A stretch of DNA of 64,000 nt. Origin: Pseudomonas nunensis (GTDB lineage Bacteria; Pseudomonadota; Gammaproteobacteria; Pseudomonadales; Pseudomonadaceae). Shown one piece after another: positions 17,168 through 23,563 of the stretch (the stretch's first letter is position 1; each line of letters starts with the position of its first letter). Made by a program: the position numbers and the translations under genes. The notes below the pieces were generated by a model. That model saw nothing but the letters and a program-made list of their open reading frames with translations. It searched no databases and had not been told where the DNA came from. The DNA lies in contig NZ_CP101125.1 in assembly GCF_024296925.1 (NCBI RefSeq), positions 2,482,501 through 2,546,500 of the forward strand, written 5' to 3'.

Positions 17168-17181
17168 TTGATTACAATCAC
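17168..17181. promoter_or_regulatory. Anr/Fnr-like box at the malic enzyme promoter
   Basis: TTGAT-TACA-ATCAC matches the Fnr/Anr consensus TTGAT-N4-ATCAA at 9 of 10 positions. It lies 20 bases upstream of the malic enzyme ATG, downstream of its likely -10 (17193-17198 read on the minus strand), so it would repress rather than activate that gene. It overlaps a weak 7-5-7 site (17171-17189). Confidence 0.4.
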
Positions 17182-17189
17182 ATGTTAAC
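17171..17189. promoter_or_regulatory. Imperfect 7-5-7 operator, copy 3
   Basis: ATTACAA-TCACA-TGTTAAC. The right arm differs from copy 2 at one base and the left arm at two. Position between the malic enzyme start and its -10 suits repression. Confidence 0.4.
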
Positions 17190-17206
17190 ACTATTATAAT
17201 GCGAGG

Positions 17207-17391
17207 CGATGAGGTCCTGACCCACAGACCAGGATCGAATTGCCAGCTGAGCGCTGCTGATGAAGGGGTTTATCAGCCAGCGGACCCACTCTATTGGCCC
17301 TAAGACTTCAGGGCGGGCCTGTATCTGTTGGCCAATAGAGATCCTTCTATGCTTGAACCCGTCTTAGGCCACCTTGTGTGGCCATTTTTTT
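17207..17391 (+). ncRNA. Candidate structured small RNA
   Basis: A plus-strand transcript is suggested by a consensus TATAAT at 17195-17200 and a good rho-independent terminator at 17367-17391, with no plus-strand gene between. The interval folds into several stems: GGTCCTG with CAGGATC, GCTGAT with ATCAGC, an 11-bp perfect pair CTCTATTGGCC/GGCCAATAGAG (17289-17299 and 17330-17340, with CCCT/AGGG inside), then the terminator. It runs divergently from the malic enzyme. No known RNA family was recognised. Confidence 0.45.
17367..17391 (+). terminator. Rho-independent terminator (plus strand)
   Basis: GGCCAC-CTTGT-GTGGCC followed by A and seven Ts. There is no plus-strand protein gene upstream for it to serve, which is the main argument for the sRNA candidate. 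Confidence 0.75.
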
Positions 17392-17465
17392 GCGCGCTCG
17401 AATGTCCCAAGCGTCAAGGCGCTGAGGTCATGGGTGTGAACGACAGGCTCGGATGAGCGCGGTGA

Positions 17466-17654
17466 TCAATGATCTTGGCTGTGAGAGACGTGGTGAGCTC
17501 GCGGGAAGGCATGGGGTGCGTCGATTCTTTCTTTGAGTGTGGCGGCATATTCCTTTGCTCCCTGCTCAGTTCGAAATTGGATGCAGCGGCTACCGAAATA
17601 TACCGACCAATACGCTTCGCTTTGACCGGACAGATACTCAACCTTTACTGACAT
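17466..17654 (-). CDS. Small conserved protein, pair B gene 2 (62 aa)
   Basis: Paralogue of the product at 12257-12451: MSVKVEYLS, WSVYFGSR, IQFRTEQGAKEYAATLKERI. Start at ATG 17654 by that comparison; AAGGAG is 7 bases upstream. The tail is His-rich (HHVSHSQDH) and unlike pair A. Unknown function, acting presumably with gene 1 at 17679. Confidence 0.75.
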   Translation of the reverse strand: MSVKVEYLSGQSEAYWSVYFGSRCIQFRTEQGAKEYAATLKERIDAPHAFPRAHHVSHSQDH

Positions 17655-17678
17655 CATCAAACTCCTTGAGTGGAACAA

Positions 17679-17909
17679 TCAGAAATGAACTTCGGCGGAC
17701 TTGATACCCAGCTCTCGAAGCTCGCGGATCAGTTCATCGAGGTGTCCAAATGACTCAATTTCTTCGCTGTCATTGACCAGAAAGTAGCTTCTCCCGGCGT
17801 CCTTTTTGAAAAGAATGATCCACTCGTGCGTATTGGCCGGGTTGGCTATCACATGCGTGTCGAAGTGCATGCCTTCACCGTGTTTGGTTTTGACGTCATC
17901 GCGTTTCAT
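17679..17909 (-). CDS. Small conserved protein, pair B gene 1 (76 aa)
   Basis: Paralogue of the 12002-12232 product, same length, about 70 percent identical by eye, with conserved FDTHVIANPANT, KKDAGRSYFLVND and LRELGIKSAEVHF. It is first in a two-gene transcript with 17466-17654 and divergent from the SulP transporter at 18050. The shared gap holds a 9-4-9 palindrome and an imperfect 7-5-7 operator. Confidence 0.77.
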   Translation of the reverse strand: MKRDDVKTKHGEGMHFDTHVIANPANTHEWIILFKKDAGRSYFLVNDSEEIESFGHLDELIRELRELGIKSAEVHF

Positions 17910-17941
17910 GCGGGGTCTCCGGGCATATGTTTATGCGCTCT

Positions 17942-17963
17942 CGACACTGTATCTACAGTGTCG
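17942..17963. promoter_or_regulatory. Perfect 9-4-9 palindrome
   Basis: CGACACTGT-ATCT-ACAGTGTCG. It lies 32 bases before the start of pair B gene 1 and 86 bases before the SulP gene. Either an operator (distinct from the ATTATCA type) or a hairpin in the leader of the minus transcript; no T-run follows on either strand. Confidence 0.45.
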
Positions 17964-17998
17964 CTGGTGTCGTACGAGGCTAGGCCAATTGCTTTACT

Positions 17999-18017
17999 AT
18001 TATCACGGCATGTGAAT
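17999..18017. promoter_or_regulatory. Imperfect 7-5-7 operator, copy 4
   Basis: ATTATCA-CGGCA-TGTGAAT. The left arm is identical to copies 1 and 5 and the right arm is degraded. It lies between divergent pair B and the SulP gene, 33 bases before the SulP ATG. Confidence 0.45.
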
Positions 18018-18049
18018 AGTATGCACATGCAGCCAAAGCGAGGCTAGTC

Positions 18050-19705
18050 ATGATTGCCATACGAGAAGCTTGGAAAGCGGGCTTGTTAGGGCGCGAGCAT
18101 TGGCTTCGAAATATCGTTTCGGGGGTCATCGTCGGCGTCGTGGCGCTACCCTTGGCCATGGCATTTGCCATCGCCTCGGGCGTCAAGCCGGAGCAAGGGA
18201 TCTACACGGCAATTGTAGGTGGCTTGTTGGTTTCGCTTTTCGGCGGGAGTCGACTACAGATCGCCGGCCCTACCGGGGCGTTCATCGTCATTCTGGCCAG
18301 CGTAACCGCCAAGTACGGCGTTGATGGCTTGCAGATCGCGACAATGATGGCGGGCGCAATTTTATTACTGCTCGGCATCACCAAGCTGGGCGCACTCATC
18401 AAGTTTATTCCCGATCCCGTGATCGTTGGGTTCACCGCTGGCATCGGTGTGATCATTTGGGTCGGGCAGTGGAAATACTTTTTGGGCTTGCCGAAAATCA
18501 GTGGCGAGCATTTTCATGAGCGGCTTTGGCACCTCATCCAGGCGCTGCCCGGCCTTCATGTGCCCACGACCCTGTTAGCCATCTTGAGCCTGCTGCTGGT
18601 GATTCTTGCGCCTAAAATTCCAGGCGTGAGGCGTGTTCCGGGTCCTCTGATTGCCATGGTCGTTGTGACAGCGCTGCATTCCTGTTTTCAATTCGATGGC
18701 GTGGCAACGATCGGGAGTGCATTCGGGGGTATTCCTCAAGGCCTACCCAAAATGGGTCTTCCTGAAATAACGCTGCCACAGATCATTGAATTGATTGGTC
18801 CTGCGTTCGCGATCGCGATGCTGGGGGCGATCGAGTCGCTGTTGTCTGCTGTAGTCGCCGACGGGATGGCCGGCACCAAACATGATTCCAATCAGGAGTT
18901 AATCGGACAAGGCATTGCTAACCTGGTCACTCCTCTGTTTGGAGGCTTTGCTGCGACAGGTGCGATCGCTCGAACAGCGACCAACATCCGCAACGGTGGC
19001 AACAGCCCCATTGCGGGTTTTGCCCACGCTGTCACGTTGATTTTATTGATCTTCTTCTTGGCACCTCTGGCTTCGGATATCCCGCTGTGCGCGTTGGCTG
19101 CGATCTTATTCGTGGTCGCTTACAACATGAGCGAACTAAAACACTTCAAACGCATGGTCAAACGAGCCCCAAAAGCGGACGTTGCGATCCTTTTAATCAC
19201 CTTCGGCCTGACCGTTTTCAGCGATCTAGCGATTGCAGTGAATATCGGGGTCATTCTCGCGATGCTGCAATTTATGCGTCGGATGGCTTCATCTGTAGAG
19301 GTGCAGCTAATGGTCGAAAAAGAGCTGGAGGCAGAGTTGCGCATGAATGGGCATGTACATCTTCCACCTGGTGTTTTGGTTTACACCATTGAGGGGCCTC
19401 TCTTCTTTGGCGCAGCAGAAACCTTTGAGCGCGTCTTGGCTCAGACGCATACCGATCCAGGGACGTTGATTATTCGCCTGAAGCGGGTGCCATTCATGGA
19501 TATCACGGGCTTACAAACGCTGCTCGAAGTTATTGAGCAGTTGCGCAAACGCAGCATCGTCGTGAGGTTGTGTGAAGCCAACGAAAAAGTCCTTGGCAAG
19601 CTCGACAGGGCAGGGGTTCTTCAGGCGCTCGGCTCACAGCATTATCATGCTGACTTCAGTGGCGCACTGGGCAGTTACGCCGAGATCGACAAGACCCAGG
19701 GCTAG
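18050..19705 (+). CDS. SulP-family anion transporter with STAS domain
   Basis: 551 residues. About 10-12 membrane helices (residues 20-415) with SulP landmarks: PLAMAFAIASGVKPEQGIYTA (split as PLAMAFAIASG, PEQGIYTAIVGG), GPTGAFIVILAS, DPVIVGFTAGIG and DSNQELIGQGIANL. A cytoplasmic STAS domain follows (about 430-545; FFGAAETFERVL, FMDITGLQTL). SulP proteins move sulfate, bicarbonate or C4-dicarboxylates (DauA). Malic enzyme and isocitrate dehydrogenase nearby make a dicarboxylate plausible, but bicarbonate or sulfate is not excluded. No carbonic anhydrase gene is adjacent. GAGG precedes the ATG. Likely controlled by the operator at 17999. Confidence 0.88.
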   Translation: MIAIREAWKAGLLGREHWLRNIVSGVIVGVVALPLAMAFAIASGVKPEQGIYTAIVGGLLVSLFGGSRLQIAGPTGAFIVILASVTAKYGVDGLQIATMMAGAILLLLGITKLGALIKFIPDPVIVGFTAGIGVIIWVGQWKYFLGLPKISGEHFHERLWHLIQALPGLHVPTTLLAILSLLLVILAPKIPGVRRVPGPLIAMVVVTALHSCFQFDGVATIGSAFGGIPQGLPKMGLPEITLPQIIELIGPAFAIAMLGAIESLLSAVVADGMAGTKHDSNQELIGQGIANLVTPLFGGFAATGAIARTATNIRNGGNSPIAGFAHAVTLILLIFFLAPLASDIPLCALAAILFVVAYNMSELKHFKRMVKRAPKADVAILLITFGLTVFSDLAIAVNIGVILAMLQFMRRMASSVEVQLMVEKELEAELRMNGHVHLPPGVLVYTIEGPLFFGAAETFERVLAQTHTDPGTLIIRLKRVPFMDITGLQTLLEVIEQLRKRSIVVRLCEANEKVLGKLDRAGVLQALGSQHYHADFSGALGSYAEIDKTQG

Positions 19706-19774
19706 AGATGAGGTGCAGGAAAATAGAAGGAGCGATGAGCAGGTATTCGTCGTACCCGCTCATGCGCAGATGAA

Positions 19775-19960
19775 TCACTTACCATTGGCCGCAGCTTTGC
19801 TTTTGGTGGCGTAAGACACGCCATGCGTCTCCAGATAGTCCCGAATAAGCTGACGAACAACCTGAGAGGGCGTCAGATCCTGAGAAGCGCACAGCTCCTC
19901 AAGGGCTTTTTTCTTGACGGGATCAATGAGCACAGTGAGTCGTGCAGTCTTATTTTCCAT
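19775..19960 (-). CDS. Ribbon-helix-helix (CopG-like) DNA-binding protein
   Basis: 61 residues. Residues 5-13 (TARLTVLID) form the DNA-contacting beta strand, followed by helix 1 (PVKKKALEELCASQ), the turn DLTPSQ and helix 2 (VVRQLIRDYLETHG). Such dimers are local repressors that often regulate themselves. A broken paralogue exists at 14603. The upstream region holds TGTTAAT at 19989-19995 and TTGTAAT at 20000-20006, half-sites of the island operator in tandem. No toxin gene is adjacent, so a toxin-antitoxin role is not supported. Confidence 0.8.
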   Translation of the reverse strand: MENKTARLTVLIDPVKKKALEELCASQDLTPSQVVRQLIRDYLETHGVSYATKSKAAANGK

Positions 19961-20045
19961 GGAATTGCCTGTACCCTAAAACGGTCAATGTTAATCAAAT
20001 TGTAATGGTCGGAGTTTTATTTGTCACCGGTTAGGTTCGTAACAG

Positions 20046-20330
20046 TTAACCGGATTGACCGTGATCAGAAAATGGCGGCGGCACGTCAATCAGAAATGGG
20101 TAAAAGTACGGAAAAATGGACGGGCATTTAGCGATTAGCGCTTGTTCGATTTCCAGACTCTTAGACTCAGCCATTCCCTCCATATGGATACCGCCGAACG
20201 TGTCGGCAATGCAATCGATCGTATCAATGACTGCGGCCGAATGGCTGGTGTTGACCTCCACCGCGTTGATTTTGGCCAGGTGCTTAAACAGAAGCGCCTT
20301 GCCCTCCATCATCGGTGTTTTTATTATCAT
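20046..20330 (-). pseudogene. Malic enzyme fragment
   Basis: 94 codons whose middle matches residues about 88-150 of the intact malic enzyme at 15904: PMMEGKALLFKHLAKI against PVMEGKALLFKRFAGI, VIDTIDCIADTFGGIHME against FIDTVVRIADTFGGINLE, and LEIEQALIAKC against FEIEEALIEQC. Both ends are lost. Divergence is too large for a recent copy. The TRIC-type gene starts just to the right, and the operator at 20323 overlaps its 5' end. Confidence 0.8.
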
Positions 20331-20341
20331 ACTATGATAAT
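20323..20341. promoter_or_regulatory. 7-5-7 palindromic operator, copy 5
   Basis: ATTATCA-TACTA-TGATAAT, in fact palindromic as ATTATCATA-C-TATGATAAT. Same outer arms as copy 1. It sits 19 bases before the GTG of the TRIC-type gene, so binding would block its transcription. Confidence 0.6.
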
Positions 20342-20359
20342 GTTATTAGGTCCTGATGT

Positions 20360-21055
20360 GTGTCTTTGAGGGCGATTCATTTCAAGAACTCTTCCCATTT
20401 GCAGTACAGGCTGGTTCCGCAGATGAAGGCTTACCACGCTGGTTGGGTGATCTATTATTGTGAGTTGTCAGGCGTTGCAGCCTTTGCAGTGACAGGCACC
20501 CTGATGGCAGGGCGAAAATCGTTGGACTGGTTCGGCGTAATCACCATCAGTTTAGTCACCGCTTTAGGCGGCGGTGCCTTGCGTGACGTACTGATGGCAC
20601 ATTATCCGATCGAGTGGGTTTCCAATGAGAATGGCTTTTTGGTAGGAGTTAGCGCTTCGCTAGGAACCATGATTTGGGCGAGGACCTTGAAAACCTTCAA
20701 CGATAGGGTGTTGTTGGTAGCCGATGCATTTGGATTGGCTGTATTTACGGTCAGAGGAACAGATATGGCTCTTCAACAAAACCTCCCTCCCAGCATCGCA
20801 GTGATCATGGGTGTAGCTACCGCAGTCGCAGGGGGTGTGATGCGTGATGTGTTGTGTAACGAAGTACCGTTGGTGTTTAAACGAGAGGTTTATGCATCCA
20901 TCAGTATTTTGGGTGCCGTCGCCTACATCACGCTGTTGGATTTGCAGATTTCACTTGAAGTAGCGTCTGCAATCGCTATTGCGTTCGTTTTTGTCAGCCG
21001 TATTGCTGCCATTCGTTGGAAATGGAAGCTACCCAGATTCGATGTAGTCGATTGA
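20360..21055 (+). CDS. TRIC-type cation channel / UPF0126 protein
   Basis: 231 residues from GTG 20360, or 210 from ATG 20423 (N-terminus MKAYHAGWVIYYCE, which better fits the family's usual length). Two repeats of three helices carry the family motifs GGGALRDVLM and GGVMRDVLCN, plus GVAAFAVTGTLMAG and FGLAVFTVRGTDMAL. These inner-membrane proteins form trimeric cation channels related to eukaryotic TRIC; some bacterial members affect glycine uptake. Upstream lies the 7-5-7 operator, linking it to the island regulon. A terminator follows at 21135. Confidence 0.88.
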   Translation: MSLRAIHFKNSSHLQYRLVPQMKAYHAGWVIYYCELSGVAAFAVTGTLMAGRKSLDWFGVITISLVTALGGGALRDVLMAHYPIEWVSNENGFLVGVSASLGTMIWARTLKTFNDRVLLVADAFGLAVFTVRGTDMALQQNLPPSIAVIMGVATAVAGGVMRDVLCNEVPLVFKREVYASISILGAVAYITLLDLQISLEVASAIAIAFVFVSRIAAIRWKWKLPRFDVVD

Positions 21056-21134
21056 TCTTGTTGCTCACCTGACAAAGCTACGTCCTATAAGAAAACATGA
21101 GTGATGCTTAGTCATCTCTGCCCCCCCATCCTTG

Positions 21135-21158
21135 AGGCTGCTCCTGCAGCCTTTTTTT
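21135..21158 (+). terminator. Rho-independent terminator
   Basis: AGGCTGC-TCCT-GCAGCCT and a run of Ts. It ends the TRIC-type gene transcript 80 bases after the stop codon. Confidence 0.75.
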
Positions 21159-21762
21159 CCTTCGCCATTCGATGATTTCGCGTCAAAAACGAAGGGCTGG
21201 AAAGCTGCATACACGTTTTACTCGACGTTATTTGGTAGGCACCAAGGTCACAGGCTTCGTACCCGAGTGCGCACTCCGTAAAATAAAAATGCCACGTGCG
21301 GTAGGTGGCTTTGCCTGATCTTTGTTCGCATCGAGCCGCTCAACCAGGTGTTTGAGCGTCGGCGCGTAATGGGTGGCATGTCGCTTCGACACCGGCAATT
21401 TCGAATAGGCAGAGGCAATGCTTCATCGCCTGGTGGATATGGCTGACTGGGTGGTAAGCCGGCTTCACATGTTTGATGAGGATGAACCCACCGTACCATT
21501 CACTACTTCTCAGTGGGCCTATATCCCCCTCAATATAATCGCGGCCCAATGCTACTGGGTAACGGAGCAAGCATGGCCGTTGCGCCCAGCTTTGGCTACG
21601 GCTCATTGCTGGATCATGCCCGACAGAATGGCCTTCTCACCGCTGACGTGATCCGCCTGTTCGAGTTCTTCGATACAGCCGATTTCGAGCTCATCCTCCG
21701 TCTTGTCTGGCAGACATCCCACGTCAATCTATCCCTTGAGATACCAGATGACCGTACGGGCC

Positions 21763-21813
21763 AAGCAGTAAGGTGCCTTGGCCTCGATGTTCACCTTGGA
21801 TAAAGCGCTTCAT
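21763..21813 (-). mobile_element. Vestige of IS1182-type transposase (N-terminus)
   Basis: From ATG 21813 the minus strand reads MKRFIQGEHRGQGTLLL, very close to the N-terminus typical of IS1182-family transposases (MKRFI-GE-R-Q-TLL). The reading then leaves the family and stops after a few codons. No terminal repeats were found, so only a scar remains. Confidence 0.45.
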
Positions 21814-21827
21814 GGGCGATCCCTGCG

Positions 21828-22007
21828 ATGAAATCCTCAGAAATCATAACAAGTGTTCGCGAAGGCGTTTCTACACACTATGGGCCGATAGCTGTCTATC
21901 GCGCAGGGCATTGGGGACGTATTCCCTTAGAAGATGCCAGGACAGTCATAGATGTTGAAGTAAAACCAGCCGAAACTCCGAGGGGTGACTGTCGCCCGGG
22001 CAGTTAG
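21828..22007 (+). CDS. Possible small protein, 59 aa
   Basis: An ORF from ATG 21828 to TAG at 22005, with protein-like order: SVREGVSTHYGPIAVYRAGH, then WGRIPLEDARTVIDVEVKP. No good ribosome site is visible and it begins inside the degraded region, so it may be the tail of a lost gene. Not recognised. Confidence 0.25.
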   Translation: MKSSEIITSVREGVSTHYGPIAVYRAGHWGRIPLEDARTVIDVEVKPAETPRGDCRPGS

Positions 22008-22345
22008 CCAAGACTGCTTGCAGCAGTGTATCAGCGGGGGTAGCGCATTTTTGAGCCGCCGCAGTACGGAATTGTTCATGCTATTGCGCTAGCGCGGCGT
22101 TCATGCACTGCCCCCCGTCAGCCTAATTAGCTGCGAGATGCTTGCTTGTATAGTTCACTGGTCAGGAATAGATTCGATCCTTCAAGGATCCTCTCAAGCT
22201 ACAAGCCAAAGGGAAATTGCAGTGATTGACTCAAAATCGCTCGGTTACTGCCTCACACTTTGATCTCATCGACGTCTCTTGCTGTTAGCTGATAGAACGC
22301 CGAGGACGTTGCGAAATTGGGTATCAATCCGGTGAGGATTATCGA

Positions 22346-23470
22346 ATGCGTGTGATGATTCTGGATGATGATCCCTGGATATCAGATCTTTTAAAACAGC
22401 TCGTGTTGAGTATCCGTCCGGTTGCCCAGGTCGACTGCTTTATCGATGTCGCTAGTGCTTTAGACGCTTGGCAGCCAAGCACCTATCAATTGGTGATGGC
22501 CGACTGGAATCTACCGGATGCCCCCGGCGTCAACCTGTTGCAGAAAATTCGCGAAAAAGATCAAGACACGCCGCTGATCATGATCACCGGACGCGCTGAT
22601 CGAGACAGTGTGCTCGCGGTAAAGTCGCTGAGAATCAGCGCCTTTTTCACCAAGCCATTCCAGGTTTCGCGCGTTGTTCAATGCCTGGAAGAGCTCCTTC
22701 CCCTTGATGCACCCCCTCGAGCGACCACTGTCAGCACTGAAGACCTGATGAGCTATCTCAATGGTTTGTCTTCGGGTGAGTTGGACTTGCCTTTACTGGC
22801 TTCGGTAAAAGACAAGCTTCAGCTCGGCTATGGCGGGGCGTTAATGGATTTGCGAGAGCTCGCCAATGATTGGCAGTATGACCCGGCTCTATGCGCGCAC
22901 TTGATCGCCGCAGCCAACGGTGCCGCGTATTTCGGGCTCGGGCAGCCATGCACGAATTTGAACGGTGCCCTGACGCGGTTGGGAGGGCTTACCAGCGTGA
23001 ATCTGGCGATCAGCCAAGCCCTGCGACAGACTAATACTCAACCAGACGGCATGCTGATGACTTTCATCCAGGCGCATTTGGATGAAGCTGAGCGCTTAGC
23101 TGAAAGGATTTTTCTGTTGGCGCAACAGTGCGGTCTAGACCCCGCGCCCCTGCAGAGTGCTGCCTTGTTGCACCGCATGGGCGAACTCTGTGTGCTTTAC
23201 CAAATTCAGAAATGGGGGAACCAAGACAATAGTGTGGACGAAGAAACGCTCATGCACGCAATCCGCGATTTTGCAGCGCCATTTGCCGTTCGCTTGAAAG
23301 CACGCTGGGGACTGCCTATGGTTCTTCGGGAACTGATAGGTGCCATTTATGCCTTGCCGCCCATGCAAGTCCGTCGCGAACAAGTGGTAATGCGCCTTGC
23401 CGCCGCCATGAACAACGGCGAACCCGAAGCAGACATTGAAAGGCTTAAACGATTGGCCGGCCTGACCTAA
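22346..23470 (+). CDS. Response regulator with HDOD domain
   Basis: 374 residues. A receiver domain (1-120) has the acidic pocket DDD at 7-9, phospho-acceptor Asp53 (MADWNLP), Thr/Ser in ITGRAD and Lys in FTKPF. Residues about 130-340 form an HDOD domain (LPLLASVKDKLQL, LIAAANGAAYFG, LNGALTRLGGLTSVNLAI), the degenerate HD-type helical domain of Pseudomonas regulators. HDOD proteins act as protein-interaction or phosphorelay outputs, not as phosphodiesterases. It lies 93 bases before the CHASE hybrid kinase start, and kinase plus cyclase follow in the same direction, so the three form one signalling unit. GGTGAGGA precedes the ATG. Confidence 0.88.
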   Translation: MRVMILDDDPWISDLLKQLVLSIRPVAQVDCFIDVASALDAWQPSTYQLVMADWNLPDAPGVNLLQKIREKDQDTPLIMITGRADRDSVLAVKSLRISAFFTKPFQVSRVVQCLEELLPLDAPPRATTVSTEDLMSYLNGLSSGELDLPLLASVKDKLQLGYGGALMDLRELANDWQYDPALCAHLIAAANGAAYFGLGQPCTNLNGALTRLGGLTSVNLAISQALRQTNTQPDGMLMTFIQAHLDEAERLAERIFLLAQQCGLDPAPLQSAALLHRMGELCVLYQIQKWGNQDNSVDEETLMHAIRDFAAPFAVRLKARWGLPMVLRELIGAIYALPPMQVRREQVVMRLAAAMNNGEPEADIERLKRLAGLT

Positions 23471-23563
23471 GCGTATTTGGGTCTTGCAGGTCGGATATCT
23501 CGTGGCCCCCAACTGGGTTCGAACTTTAATCTTGAAGGCTTCGAGGTCTTCTGCGACGGGACA

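Larger units (their letters stand above)
21159..22345. other. Degraded region with fragments
   Basis: Nearly 1.2 kb with no intact larger gene. On the minus strand two frames join around 21418 into a protein-like stretch (YGGFILIKHVKPAYHPVSHI then YAPTLKHLVERLDANKDQ, ending FILRSAHSGTKPVTLVPTK at 21236), an unrecognised broken gene. At 21763-21813 lies an IS1182-type transposase N-terminus. A 59-codon plus ORF is listed at 21828. The last 300 bases should hold the promoter of the response-regulator gene. Confidence 0.45.

Noticed and set aside
19775..19960. RHH gene as antitoxin of a toxin-antitoxin pair
   Set aside because: No small toxin gene adjoins it on either side.
19985..19999. TCAAT-GTTA-ATCAA as an Anr box before the RHH gene
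   Set aside because: Only 8 of 10 matches with the key left half wrong; better explained as half-sites of the 7-5-7 operator.
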